Shown: in pieces, positions 1-9,374 of the stretch
Numbering within the stretch: position 1 is the first letter of the stretch
How the letters are laid out: every line of letters starts with the position of its first letter
Source of the DNA: Geobacillus jurassicus NBRC 107829
GTDB taxonomy: Bacteria > Bacillota > Bacilli > Bacillales > Anoxybacillaceae
Length of the DNA stretch: 52,981 nucleotides
Assembly: GCF_001544315.1 (NCBI RefSeq)
Contig: NZ_BCQG01000023.1
Coordinates: 1-52,981 of the forward strand
Direction: 5' to 3'
Position numbers and translations under genes: made by a program
Notes under the pieces: model-generated
The model's database searches: none
What the model was told of the DNA's origin: nothing
Seen by the model: only the letters and a program-made list of their open reading frames with translations

Positions 1-251
1 GGCTAATTTCACGCCACAGACGCCAAAAGCGCCGTGGCGCACGCGCTTCGTTTCGTTCAGTTTCCAAGGAACGAGACCTCTTCTTGAACTTGCTTCGTTG
101 CAGTCTTGCGTCGAGGAATCCAGCTTCTCTGAGTTCACTTGCAGACGCAGACGCAAGGTTGCTGCTTCAGTTTGCTTCTCTGCAATCCTACCGAGGAACC
201 TCACGCCCTCAAATTCCCTTGCAAGCGGTAGGCACAGGCATAAAGCAACAG
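1..251 (-). other. Spacer/leader downstream of tRNA-Ala, probably leading into the next rRNA operon
   Basis: No protein gene is supported here. On the minus strand, around 50-80, the sequence reads GTTCCTTGGAAACTGAACG and continues into GAAACGAAGCG; this resembles the pre-16S or spacer sequences of Bacillaceae rRNA operons. In B. subtilis the corresponding tRNA cluster (trnJ) is followed by rrnW, which fits a 16S gene just beyond the left edge. The rest (80-250) is made of short AACGAAGC-like and GACGC-like words, similar in style to the repeats at 853-1252. The assignment is by inference. Confidence 0.45.
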
Positions 252-324
252 TGGAGCCTATCGGGATCGAACCGATGACCTCCTGCGTGCAAAGCAGGCG
301 CTCTCCCAGCTGAGCTAAGGCCCC
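252..324 (-). tRNA. tRNA-Ala (UGC)
   Basis: The minus strand folds as a standard tRNA with acceptor GGGGCCT pairing AGGCTCC. The anticodon loop TTTGCAC sits between CCTGC and GCAGG and gives anticodon UGC. The T loop GGTTCGATCCC is normal. The CCA end is not encoded (CTG follows the discriminator A). It is the last member of the minus-strand cluster Val-Lys-Leu-Gly-Leu-Arg-Pro-Ala, the order of B. subtilis trnJ without Thr. Confidence 0.96.
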
Positions 325-336
325 ATATGTCCAATA

Positions 337-410
337 TCGGGAAGACAGGATTTGAACCTGCGACCCCATGGTCCCAAACCATGTGCTCTACCAAACTGAG
401 CTACTTCCCG
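337..410 (-). tRNA. tRNA-Pro (UGG)
   Basis: Acceptor CGGGAAG pairs with CTTCCCG; the anticodon loop TTTGGGA between CATGG and CCATG gives UGG. CCA is not encoded. Twelve bases separate it from tRNA-Ala, so co-transcription and processing from one precursor is expected. Confidence 0.96.
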
Positions 411-414
411 CTAA

Positions 415-488
415 CGCGCTCGAGAGGATTCGAACCCCTAACCTTCTGATCCGTAGTCAGATGCTCTATCCAATTGAGCTACGAGCGC
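415..488 (-). tRNA. tRNA-Arg (ACG)
   Basis: Acceptor GCGCTCG pairs with CGAGCGC; the anticodon loop CTACGGA between TCTGA and TCAGA gives ACG, the inosine-modified Arg tRNA. CCA is not encoded. It lies four bases from tRNA-Pro. Confidence 0.96.
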
Positions 489-491
489 AAG

Positions 492-577
492 TGCCGAGGG
501 CCGGACTCGAACCGGCACGGTAGTTACCTACCCCAGGATTTTAAGTCCTGTGCGTCTGCCAATTCCGCCACCCCGGC
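492..577 (-). tRNA. tRNA-Leu (UAA)
   Basis: An 86-nt class II tRNA with a long variable arm. The anticodon loop CTTAAAA between CAGGA and TCCTG gives UAA. Acceptor GCCGGGG pairs with CCTCGGC with one G-U pair. CCA is not encoded. Only three bases separate it from tRNA-Arg. Confidence 0.96.
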
Positions 578-593
578 TAAATGGGCAAATAAA

Positions 594-668
594 TGGAGCG
601 GAAGACGGGACTCGAACCCGCGACCCCCACCTTGGCAAGGTGGTGTTCTACCACTGAACTACTTCCGC
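594..668 (-). tRNA. tRNA-Gly (GCC)
   Basis: Acceptor GCGGAAG pairs with CTTCCGC; anticodon loop TTGCCAA between CCACC and GGTGG gives GCC. The CCA end is encoded, unlike most members of the cluster. Confidence 0.96.
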
Positions 669-679
669 TCGAATCAACA

Positions 680-764
680 TGCGGGTGAAGGGACTCGAAC
701 CCCCACGCCCGTAAAGGGCACTAGACCCTGAATCTAGCGCGTCTGCCAATTCCGCCACACCCGC
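680..764 (-). tRNA. tRNA-Leu (CAG)
   Basis: A class II tRNA of 85 nt with a long variable arm. The anticodon loop TTCAGGG between CTAGA and TCTAG gives CAG. Acceptor GCGGGTG pairs with CACCCGC. CCA is not encoded. Confidence 0.96.
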
Positions 765-774
765 GAATCAATTG

Positions 775-850
775 TGGTGAGCCATGGAGGACTCGAACCT
801 CCGACCCTCTGATTAAAAGTCAGATGCTCTACCTACTGAGCTAATGGCTC
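775..850 (-). tRNA. tRNA-Lys (UUU)
   Basis: Acceptor GAGCCAT pairs with ATGGCTC; anticodon loop CTTTTAA between TCTGA and TCAGA gives UUU. CCA is encoded. This intact gene is the source of the decaying 5'-half copies in the tandem units directly upstream (853-1252). Confidence 0.97.
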
Positions 851-852
851 AT

Positions 853-1252
853 AGTTTAAGTATACACTCACAACCTACGATGTCCCTTCCTCTACCAGCC
901 CATTCAAGGAAGTCGTATGCGTCGGGACAACTCGAAGCAAATTCGAAGATGCTTCGCTCGTTGCTCTACCTACTGAGCTAATGGCTCATGGTTCAGATAA
1001 CACTCAAAGTGTTGCTTAGCTCTACCTGCCTCTTCCTCTGCCAGCTGATTCAAAGATGCTGGATGCGTCGAGGCAACTCGCAACCGTTTCGACGATGTAT
1101 CGCTCGTTACTGAGTTAATGGCTCATGATTAGACAATACCCCAAGCGAACGATGTCCCTTCCTCTACTAGCTGATTCGAGGATGATAGGTGCGTCGGGGC
1201 AACTCGGGGCGAGTTCGAGGATGCAATCCTCGTTACCAAACTAATGGTTCAT
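853..1252 (-). repeat. Three degenerate tandem units (137, 137 and 126 bp), each headed by a tRNA-Lys 5' fragment
   Basis: On the minus strand the words ATGAGCCAT (at 989 and 1126) and ATGAACCAT (at 1252) begin three consecutive units; the fourth ATGAGCCAT, ending at 852, begins the intact tRNA-Lys. Each unit then carries an AACGAG block, a TCGAA block, a CGAGTTG word followed by CGACGCA, and an AGCTGG/AGCTAG-type word followed by AGAGGAAG. The copies differ by many substitutions, so the duplications are old. No other gene lies between tRNA-Val and tRNA-Lys; in B. subtilis trnJ this position holds tRNA-Thr. The unit boundaries are seen directly; the origin by tandem duplication from tRNA-Lys is inferred. 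Confidence 0.85.
962..988 (-). pseudogene. tRNA-Lys 5'-half fragment (best preserved copy)
   Basis: From 988 downward on the minus strand the first 27 bases match the intact tRNA-Lys exactly, covering the acceptor 5' strand and the whole D arm. The match stops before the anticodon stem. Two older copies at about 1109-1125 and 1234-1251 retain only 15-20 recognisable bases. None can form a tRNA, because the anticodon, T arm and acceptor 3' strand are missing. Confidence 0.85.
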
Positions 1253-1262
1253 AATAAAACAA

Positions 1263-1338
1263 TGGTGGAGGATGACGGGATCGAACCGCCGACCCCTTGC
1301 TTGTAAGGCAAGTGCTCTCCCAGCTGAGCTAATCCTCC
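1263..1338 (-). tRNA. tRNA-Val (UAC)
   Basis: Acceptor GGAGGAT pairs with ATCCTCC; the anticodon loop CTTACAA between CTTGC and GCAAG gives UAC. CCA is encoded. It follows the 5S gene by eight bases, so both should be on one precursor. Confidence 0.96.
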
Positions 1339-1346
1339 ACGGGATT

Positions 1347-1464
<118 letters not shown>

Positions 1465-1482
1465 AATCAACAGACAACTTAT

Positions 1483-1510
1483 ATTGTAATTAAATTTATT
1501 TATTTGTCAA
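1483..1510 (-). promoter_or_regulatory. Promoter P2 of the 5S-tRNA unit
   Basis: On the minus strand TTGACA (1505-1510), a 16-bp spacer, then TACAAT (1483-1488). The predicted start lies about 10 nt before the mature 5S. The -35 is perfect and the -10 has one mismatch; the spacer is very AT-rich. Confidence 0.8.
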
Positions 1511-1559
1511 TAGGTCTTAGTTTTTGGCGACTAGTGTTGTCGTTTCAACGCGCTATCAT

Positions 1560-1588
1560 AGTATAACACGTTGAAGATGGCTTGTCAA
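1560..1588 (-). promoter_or_regulatory. Promoter P1 of the 5S-tRNA unit
   Basis: TTGACA (1583-1588), a 17-bp spacer and TATACT (1560-1565) on the minus strand, about 75 bp upstream of P2. Tandem sigma-A promoters of this quality are typical of Bacillus rRNA operons. Confidence 0.85.
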
Positions 1589-1632
1589 CTCATCTTATAG
1601 CGTTTGTTTTTCAGGAAAGCGGCGATGTTCAT
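1585..1632 (-). CDS. Possible 15-codon ORF with a strong ribosome-binding site
   Basis: The minus strand reads AAGGAGATATATAAA and then ATG, followed by codons for MNIAAFLKNKRYKMS and TGA. The Shine-Dalgarno match is excellent and the spacing normal. The stop codon lies inside the -35 box of promoter P1. A weaker promoter-like pair (TTGACT, 17 bp, TAAAAT at 1631-1659) overlaps the ribosome-binding site and start, so it cannot drive this ORF with a normal leader. The peptide is basic and matches no family I recognise. It could be the broken 5' end of a lost gene, a leader peptide, or chance. Confidence 0.3.
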   Translation of the reverse strand: MNIAAFLKNKRYKMS

Positions 1633-1673
1633 TTTATATATCTCCTTATCGAAAGTCAATAGCTTTTTAAAAT

Positions 1674-1816
1674 TGAACGCTCTCCCATCTACGCAAACGC
1701 TGAGAGGTGGGAGATTCTTGGGAACACCTGCCCCACGGCAGGTTGTTGACCAAGCCATCCCCGTGCGCCCCACGTTTCTGCTGTCCCCACTTACGCTGAT
1801 CGTGTTGAAGTGGGGG
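1674..1816 (-). mobile_element. IS200/IS605-like end or guide-RNA-like remnant without tnpA or tnpB
   Basis: About 140 bp of GC-rich sequence with three successive hairpins on the minus strand: CCCCACTT/AAGTGGGG (1785-1792 with 1808-1815), CCTGCC/GGCAGG (1727-1732 with 1737-1742) and TCTCCCA/TGGGAGA (1681-1687 with 1708-1714). The last hairpin is preceded by CCAAGAATCTCCCACCT and the block ends with GTTCAA. Hairpin-rich ends of the form AGAATC-CCCACC...GTGGGAG...TTCAA are typical of the 3' ends (tnpB omega-RNA scaffold and right end) of IS200/IS605 elements in thermophilic bacteria. No transposase or TnpB ORF is present here, so this would be a relic or a non-autonomous derivative. Family assignment rests on recalled similarity. 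Confidence 0.45.
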
Positions 1817-1838
1817 GCTTCTCGGTTAGAGATGATAA

Positions 1839-1873
1839 ATCGCCTCCCGCGGTCCGCTTTTGCAGGAGGCGAT
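1839..1873 (-). terminator. Terminator-like hairpin after lysS
   Basis: ATCGCCTCC (1865-1873) pairs with GGAGGCGAT (1839-1847), seven bases after the lysS stop on the minus strand. The following tract is only TTTAT, so termination may be inefficient. Confidence 0.6.
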
Positions 1874-1879
1874 CATGGT

Positions 1880-4455
<2,576 letters not shown>

Positions 4456-4471
4456 CGAAGATGCCTCCTTT

Positions 4472-4693
4472 CTACTTGTTCGATTCGAGTTTCGGCGGCG
4501 ACAGTTCCTCCACCGATATGTTCAGCCGTTCGGCGATTTGTCCAACGAGCGAATCGGACGGCATCCGATTGCCCCGTTCAATTTCGCCAAGGATCGATAC
4601 GGAAATGCCAAGTTCTTTCGCCAGTCTTTCTTGCGTATATCCTTTCAGCTTTCGAAAAGCGCGAATACGTCTTCCCCATCTCTCAGCTTCCAT
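4472..4693 (-). CDS. yazB: Small XRE-family helix-turn-helix protein YazB
   Basis: A 73-residue protein that is almost entirely one Cro/C1-type HTH domain: RAFRKLKGYTQERLAKELGI followed by SVSILGEIERGNRMPS. It begins inside the 3' end of folK (49-bp overlap) with AAAAGGAG seven bases before ATG, so translation is coupled. The position in a folate operon is conserved in B. subtilis, but its targets are unknown to me. Confidence 0.88.
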   Translation of the reverse strand: MEAERWGRRIRAFRKLKGYTQERLAKELGISVSILGEIERGNRMPSDSLVGQIAERLNISVEELSPPKLESNK

Positions 4694-5172
4694 ACACGAA
4701 CTCCTTTTTTGTCAGGTAGTCGTCCAATAATGTCGATTAACGGTTCGGAAAGGTTCGGTATTGCCACATGGGAGTTGACTTCCAACAACGGGATGAGCAC
4801 GAACGCCCGCTCCGCCATGCGCGGGTGCGGGATCGTCAGCTGCTCTGTTTCAATATTTTCATGATTATACAGCAAAATGTCAAGGTCTAACGTCCGCGGC
4901 CCCCAGCGAATTTCCCGTTTTCTTCCAAACCGCTGTTCAATTTGTTGGGTTGCGTCAAGCAAGGCAAACGGCGACAACGACGTCGCCACCTCGATCACCA
5001 TGTTTAAAAACTTGCCTTGGTTGACGTAGCCGACCGGATCGGTTTCATAAATAGACGAACTCGATGTGACAGAAATTCCCTCATGGTGATGGAGCACCCT
5101 AATGGCATCACGCAAATAAGAAACACGATCTCCCAAGTTCGAGCCCAAAGCGATATATGCGATGTTTTCCAT
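4645..5172 (-). CDS. folK: 6-hydroxymethyl-7,8-dihydropterin pyrophosphokinase
   Basis: Transfers pyrophosphate from ATP to 6-hydroxymethyl-dihydropterin, the substrate FolP then joins to p-aminobenzoate. The 175-residue protein shows the HPPK signatures ALGSNLGDR (8-16) and RWGPRTLDLDILLY (89-102), whose two aspartates bind magnesium. It abuts folB directly (stop at 5173, start at 5172), as expected for a coupled operon. Confidence 0.96.
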   Translation of the reverse strand: MENIAYIALGSNLGDRVSYLRDAIRVLHHHEGISVTSSSSIYETDPVGYVNQGKFLNMVIEVATSLSPFALLDATQQIEQRFGRKREIRWGPRTLDLDILLYNHENIETEQLTIPHPRMAERAFVLIPLLEVNSHVAIPNLSEPLIDIIGRLPDKKGVRVWKLRDGEDVFALFES

Positions 5173-5532
5173 TTAACGCCCCCTATCAATTTCGACCGCG
5201 ACATGTTGATAATGGCCGCGAATCGGTGGATTCGGCTTCGTCACTTTGACAATGCAACGCTGAACAGCGGGAAAGGCCGAGAGCAAATCAGCGGCAATCG
5301 CTTCAGCGACCGCTTCGATCAAGGCGAACGTCCGCTCCTCAACGATCATCCGGCAGCGTTCGTACACCTCGGCATAGTTGACGGTATGTTCAAGACGATC
5401 GCTCCGCCCGGCGGGTTGCAAGTCGAGCTCCAACGTCACATCGACCAAAAATCGCTGGCCGAGAATGTTTTCCTCGCGAAGCACCCCATGGTAGCCGTAA
5501 AATTCCATCCCTTGCACGTAGATTTTATCGAT
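5173..5532 (-). CDS. folB: Dihydroneopterin aldolase, probable ATC start
   Basis: Splits dihydroneopterin to 6-hydroxymethyl-dihydropterin and glycolaldehyde. The protein aligns from its first family residues: DKIYVQGMEFYGYHGVLREE, with the conserved Glu/Tyr segment, and Lys in the VTKPNPPIRGHY block near the C-terminus. B. subtilis FolB starts MDKVYVEGMEFYGYHG, which places the start codon at ATC (5530-5532), eight bases overlapping the folP end and about 9 bases after AAGGGAG. No ATG, GTG or TTG lies at this point. Alternatives are an ATG at 5562 (10 extra residues with no family match) or the internal ATG giving MEFYGYHG, which would remove the first strand. Length 119 aa fits the family. 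Confidence 0.85.
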   Translation of the reverse strand: MDKIYVQGMEFYGYHGVLREENILGQRFLVDVTLELDLQPAGRSDRLEHTVNYAEVYERCRMIVEERTFALIEAVAEAIAADLLSAFPAVQRCIVKVTKPNPPIRGHYQHVAVEIDRGR

Positions 5533-6379
5533 GGCCGTTCTCTCCCTTCCCGAGCATGGCATCCATCATTTTCGCCATGCGGGCGATCGGCAATACATCG
5601 TGGACGCGGACGATATGCGCTCCTTTGACAATACCGAGGCAAACGGTCGCTCCTGTCCCTTCAACCCGCTCCTCGACCGGGACGTCGAGCACATGGCCGA
5701 TAAATCGTTTGCGCGATGTGCCGAGCAAAAGCGGATAACCAAGAGCGGCAAATTCATCGAGACGCCGCATCACTTCCAAGTTATGCTCGACTGTTTTGGC
5801 GAAGCCGATCCCCGGATCTAAAATAATATTCTCATCTTTCACACCCGCTTCTTTGGCGATGCGAATGCTTTCTTTCAAATCGGCGATCATGTCGGAAATC
5901 AAGTTGCGATACGCCATATCATGGCGGTTGTGCATTAAAATGATCGGCGCGTCGTAGGCGGCGGCGACGCGGGCCATATCAGGGTCCGCTTTTGCTCCCC
6001 AGATGTCATTGATGATGTGCGCTCCGACTTCTATCGCTTGCCGCGCCACTTCCGCTTTGTACGTGTCAATGGAGATCGGCACATTCACCGCCTTGGCAAT
6101 CGCTTTGACCGCTGGGATGACGCGGCGCAATTCTTCATCAAGCGGCACCGGCTCCGCTCCTGGGCGGGTCGATTCGCCGCCGATATCGATGATGTCCGCC
6201 CCTTCCGCCACAAGCCGCTTCGCATGCTCGACCGCTTTTTCGACGTCGTAAAACCGGCCGCCGTCGGAAAACGAATCGGGCGTGACGTTCACAATGCCCA
6301 TGATCAACGTTTTTTTGCGCAAGTCAAGCTCATGCCCGCGGCATTGAAGCACAAGGGAACGCGTCAATGTTGTCATCAT
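5525..6379 (-). CDS. folP: Dihydropteroate synthase
   Basis: Joins 6-hydroxymethyl-dihydropterin pyrophosphate to p-aminobenzoate; target of sulfonamides. The 284-residue TIM barrel has IMGIVNVTPDSFSDGGRF (about 26-43) and DIGGESTRPGAEPV, the two DHPS signatures, plus SRKRFIGHVL near the C-terminus. The start ATG overlaps the pabC stop as ATGA, preceded by AGAAAGGA. An upstream in-frame codon at 6415 is ignored. Called sul in B. subtilis. Confidence 0.96.
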   Translation of the reverse strand: MMTTLTRSLVLQCRGHELDLRKKTLIMGIVNVTPDSFSDGGRFYDVEKAVEHAKRLVAEGADIIDIGGESTRPGAEPVPLDEELRRVIPAVKAIAKAVNVPISIDTYKAEVARQAIEVGAHIINDIWGAKADPDMARVAAAYDAPIILMHNRHDMAYRNLISDMIADLKESIRIAKEAGVKDENIILDPGIGFAKTVEHNLEVMRRLDEFAALGYPLLLGTSRKRFIGHVLDVPVEERVEGTGATVCLGIVKGAHIVRVHDVLPIARMAKMMDAMLGKGENGHR

Positions 6380-7251
6380 TGTTTCATCCTTTCTGCCAAT
6401 TCGTTCCTCGTCCATAACGTATCGGTAAAGCGGCGGTAATGATGCTGCAACTCACGGGTCACCGGCCCATTTTTTCCTTGGTAAATGCGACGGCCGATGC
6501 GGTGAAGCGGCACGATTTCCTGCACAGAATTCGTGATAAATGCTTCATCCGCCTGCAGCAAGTGGGACAACGGATATACCCCTTCTTCCACCGGGATGTG
6601 CAACTGATTGAGCAAGGCCATGACGAATTGCCTGGTGATGCCGTTTAGTATGCCGACCGCCGGCGTCGGGGTGTAAACGATGCCGTCTTTCACCCAAAAA
6701 ATATTGGAAACGATCCCCTCTGCTACCGCACCGTCTGAATTCAAAAAAATTCCTTCTGCATGAGGTCGAGACCCAAGCTCCCATCTCCCGATCATATTGT
6801 TTAAATAATGGTGCGACTTTAGTCGCTCAATGCCTTCCGGGCTGTTTCTTCGCGTCCCGAGCACCACCCCTTCTTTTCCTTCCGGAGGGGCGGGCGGCGG
6901 CAACGGCTTCATATAGACGATGACGGTCGGGTTTCGGTAACTTTCGATCGGCAAACCGAGATCACCGACCCCGGCCGATACATTAAAGCGCACATAAGCG
7001 TCGCGCAAGCCGTTGGCCTCGAGCAACTGCTCGATGATCGCCATTGCTTCGGTGCGGCCGAACTGCCTTTTGATGTGAAGCTCAGACAGCCCTTTGTTCA
7101 ACCGCGCCAAATGATCGTCAAGCAAAAAGGGGTGGCCGCCGTACGTGCGGAATGTTTCAAATAAGCCGAGCCCGTATAAAAAACCGTGATCAAACGCTGA
7201 TAGCCGAGCTTCTTCACTCGGAACGACCGCGCCGTTGATATACACGTACAT
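6376..7251 (-). CDS. pabC: 4-amino-4-deoxychorismate lyase
   Basis: PLP enzyme that eliminates pyruvate from aminodeoxychorismate to give p-aminobenzoate. A 291-residue fold-type IV protein: SAFDHGFLYGLGLFETFR (18-35) and the likely Schiff-base lysine in RLKSHHYLNN (about residue 145). Two starts are possible: GTG at 7260, overlapping pabA, or ATG at 7251, which is better spaced from AAAAAGG. Second in a row to pabB and pabA, completing the pABA branch. Confidence 0.94.
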   Translation of the reverse strand: MYVYINGAVVPSEEARLSAFDHGFLYGLGLFETFRTYGGHPFLLDDHLARLNKGLSELHIKRQFGRTEAMAIIEQLLEANGLRDAYVRFNVSAGVGDLGLPIESYRNPTVIVYMKPLPPPAPPEGKEGVVLGTRRNSPEGIERLKSHHYLNNMIGRWELGSRPHAEGIFLNSDGAVAEGIVSNIFWVKDGIVYTPTPAVGILNGITRQFVMALLNQLHIPVEEGVYPLSHLLQADEAFITNSVQEIVPLHRIGRRIYQGKNGPVTRELQHHYRRFTDTLWTRNELAERMKQ

Positions 7252-7256
7252 GGCTG

Positions 7257-7832
7257 TCACGCCTTTTTATACGTGTCGATAAAGTTTTTCAACAGCTGCA
7301 TCCCATGGCTGGTCATAATCGATTCCGGATGAAACTGCACGCCTTCCACCGGAAGCGTTTTATGGCGAATGGCCATCACTTCATCCTCTTCCGTCCAAGC
7401 CGACACGACGAAACAGTCCGGAAGCGTCTCTTTCTCGACGATCAAGGAATGGTAACGCGTCGCTGTAAACGGGTTCGGCACGCCGCGGAAAATCGTTTCC
7501 CCGTCATGGTAGACGGACGACGTTTTTCCGTGCATCAGCCTCGGGGCGCGGACAACGCGGCCGCCAAACGCCTGGGCGATGGCTTGATGGCCGAGACAGA
7601 CACCGAAAATCGGAATTTGGCCGGCAAAGCGGTCGATGACCTCCAGGCTGACGCCTGCCTCATTCGGTGTGCACGGACCAGGGGAAATCATGATAAAGTC
7701 GGGGCGAAGCTGTTCGATTTCAGCCACCGTAATTTCATCATTTCGCTTGACGATCAGCTCTTCGCCCAACACGCCCAAATATTGCACCAAATTGTACGTA
7801 AATGAGTCATAGTTATCGATCATGACGATCAT
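7257..7832 (-). CDS. pabA: Aminodeoxychorismate/anthranilate synthase glutaminase subunit
   Basis: Class I glutamine amidotransferase supplying ammonia to PabB, and in Bacillus also to TrpE. 191 residues starting [20 protein letters not shown]; the nucleophile is Cys79 in [12 protein letters not shown], and the His-Glu pair is in [25 protein letters not shown] precedes the ATG. It starts five bases after the pabB stop. Confidence 0.95.
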   Translation of the reverse strand: MIVMIDNYDSFTYNLVQYLGVLGEELIVKRNDEITVAEIEQLRPDFIMISPGPCTPNEAGVSLEVIDRFAGQIPIFGVCLGHQAIAQAFGGRVVRAPRLMHGKTSSVYHDGETIFRGVPNPFTATRYHSLIVEKETLPDCFVVSAWTEEDEVMAIRHKTLPVEGVQFHPESIMTSHGMQLLKNFIDTYKKA

Positions 7833-7837
7833 CTTTC

Positions 7838-9259
7838 TCACCTCATGCTCCGAAATAGTGTCTCTGCTTCGCTCAGCTCTTTCGCTTTCCAAAGGGCGGC
7901 CGCTTTCTTCAGGCATTCTTGGTACTCGTGCTGCGGATTCGAATCAATCACAATGCCCGCTCCTGCTTGCACGTGCGCCAATCCGTCTTTGACGATCATC
8001 GTTCGGATGGCGATGTTCAGCTCCATGTTCCCTTGAAAATCGATCCAACCGATCGAGCCTGTGTACAAGCCGCGGCGGACCGGTTCCAATTCTTCAATAA
8101 TTTCCATTGTCCGCACTTTCGGGGCGCCGGTGATCGTCCCGCCGGGAAACATGGCGCGAATGACCGAGAACGCGTCGTGCTCTGGCGCCATGATGCCCGA
8201 TACGTGAGAAACAATATGCATGACATGGGAATATTTTTCGACGGTCATCCATTCATCCACACGAACCGTCCCGTATGCACAGACGCGCCCAAGGTCATTT
8301 CGTTCAAGATCGACGAGCATGGCGTGCTCGGCCTGTTCTTTTTCACTCGCGAGCAGTCTACGGGCGATCTGCTCGTCTTCCGCTTTCGTGCGGCCGCGCG
8401 AACGTGTGCCGGCGATCGGGCGCGTCTCAAGGCGCAACCCCCGCTTGCGGACGAGCAGCTCCGGCGAGCCGCTGACGACTTGAAATTCCGGAGTATGCAA
8501 ATATGCCATATAAGGTGACGGATTAAGGGTCCGCAGCTGCTTGTAGACGGCAAATGGGTGCGTCAACAGCGGCTGCGACTGGCGCACCGACAAATTGACT
8601 TGGAACACATCGCCCGCTGCAATATAGCGTTGCACACGGCGAACCGCATCCATAAATTGCTCTTTTGCCATCGAAACAGACGGCGCAGCTTCCGAAACGG
8701 CAGGCGGCCAGACCGGCGCCTCGTTCCGCTCCTCGATCCACATCCGTGCATGCCGCGCAAGCCGCCGGTTTGCTTCGTCTTCCTCTCCTTCATCCGCGTA
8801 GGCCAGCAAATGAAGCTGCTCGGTTTGGTGGTCATAAATCGCCACATCGTCAAAGAGGAAAAAATACATAAGCGGCAGCTGCAAATCATCTTGGGCAAGC
8901 ATCGGAAGCCGTTCCAGATAGCGAACCGCATCATAGCTAATGAAACCGATCAGCCCGCCTTGGCAAGGCAACGGCTCTCCCTCATCCGGCACGGCGAAAC
9001 GCCGAAACCATTGCCGGAGCCCTTCAAGCGGCGGGCCATCGAGCACCGTTTCAGCCCCGCGGTGTTTGATGACGAGCTGCCGCTCGGCAGCGCGAATCAC
9101 CCCGATCGGGTCAAGGCCGATAATGCTGTATCTTCCTCCTTGGCCGCTCTCAAGCAACACATGATGAGGCCGGTTATAAGCCAGCTGTTCGTATCGGCGG
9201 AACCAATCCCGCCCGCGATAATCGAGCGTCCGCCTCAATCGCCTGCGCCGCTGTTCCAT
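7838..9259 (-). CDS. pabB: Aminodeoxychorismate synthase component I
   Basis: Converts chorismate and ammonia to 4-amino-4-deoxychorismate, first step to p-aminobenzoate. 473 residues with a less conserved N-terminal half and the chorismate-binding core: [31 protein letters not shown] and [15 protein letters not shown] lies nine bases before the ATG. It is first gene of the folate operon, after the cysK terminator. A TrpE identity is unlikely because it sits with pabA/pabC and fol genes. Confidence 0.94.
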   Translation of the reverse strand: MEQRRRRLRRTLDYRGRDWFRRYEQLAYNRPHHVLLESGQGGRYSIIGLDPIGVIRAAERQLVIKHRGAETVLDGPPLEGLRQWFRRFAVPDEGEPLPCQGGLIGFISYDAVRYLERLPMLAQDDLQLPLMYFFLFDDVAIYDHQTEQLHLLAYADEGEEDEANRRLARHARMWIEERNEAPVWPPAVSEAAPSVSMAKEQFMDAVRRVQRYIAAGDVFQVNLSVRQSQPLLTHPFAVYKQLRTLNPSPYMAYLHTPEFQVVSGSPELLVRKRGLRLETRPIAGTRSRGRTKAEDEQIARRLLASEKEQAEHAMLVDLERNDLGRVCAYGTVRVDEWMTVEKYSHVMHIVSHVSGIMAPEHDAFSVIRAMFPGGTITGAPKVRTMEIIEELEPVRRGLYTGSIGWIDFQGNMELNIAIRTMIVKDGLAHVQAGAGIVIDSNPQHEYQECLKKAAALWKAKELSEAETLFRSMR

Positions 9260-9333
9260 CTTGGTCAGCTCCTTACGATGTCCATAGTTACTTTATATTG
9301 TACAATGATTGTCCATTCATATCACTAGGAACG

Positions 9334-9363
9334 TAAAAAAATTCGACAGGGTTGCCCCTGCCG
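9334..9363 (-). terminator. Terminator after cysK
   Basis: Stem CGGCAGGG/CCCTGTCG with loop GCAA (9344-9363), then AATTTTTTT on the minus strand. Confidence 0.85.
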
Positions 9364-9374
9364 AAAAAGACGGT

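Noticed and set aside
962-1125. Possible second and third tRNA genes in the repeat units
   Set aside because: Only the 5' acceptor strand and D arm match; anticodon, T arm and 3' acceptor are missing.
853-1252. CRISPR array
   Set aside because: Units are over 120 bp, degenerate and contain tRNA fragments; there are no short identical repeats with unique spacers and no cas genes.
6545-6784. 79-codon minus-strand ORF in pabC
   Set aside because: Out-of-frame reading inside the recognised pabC gene.
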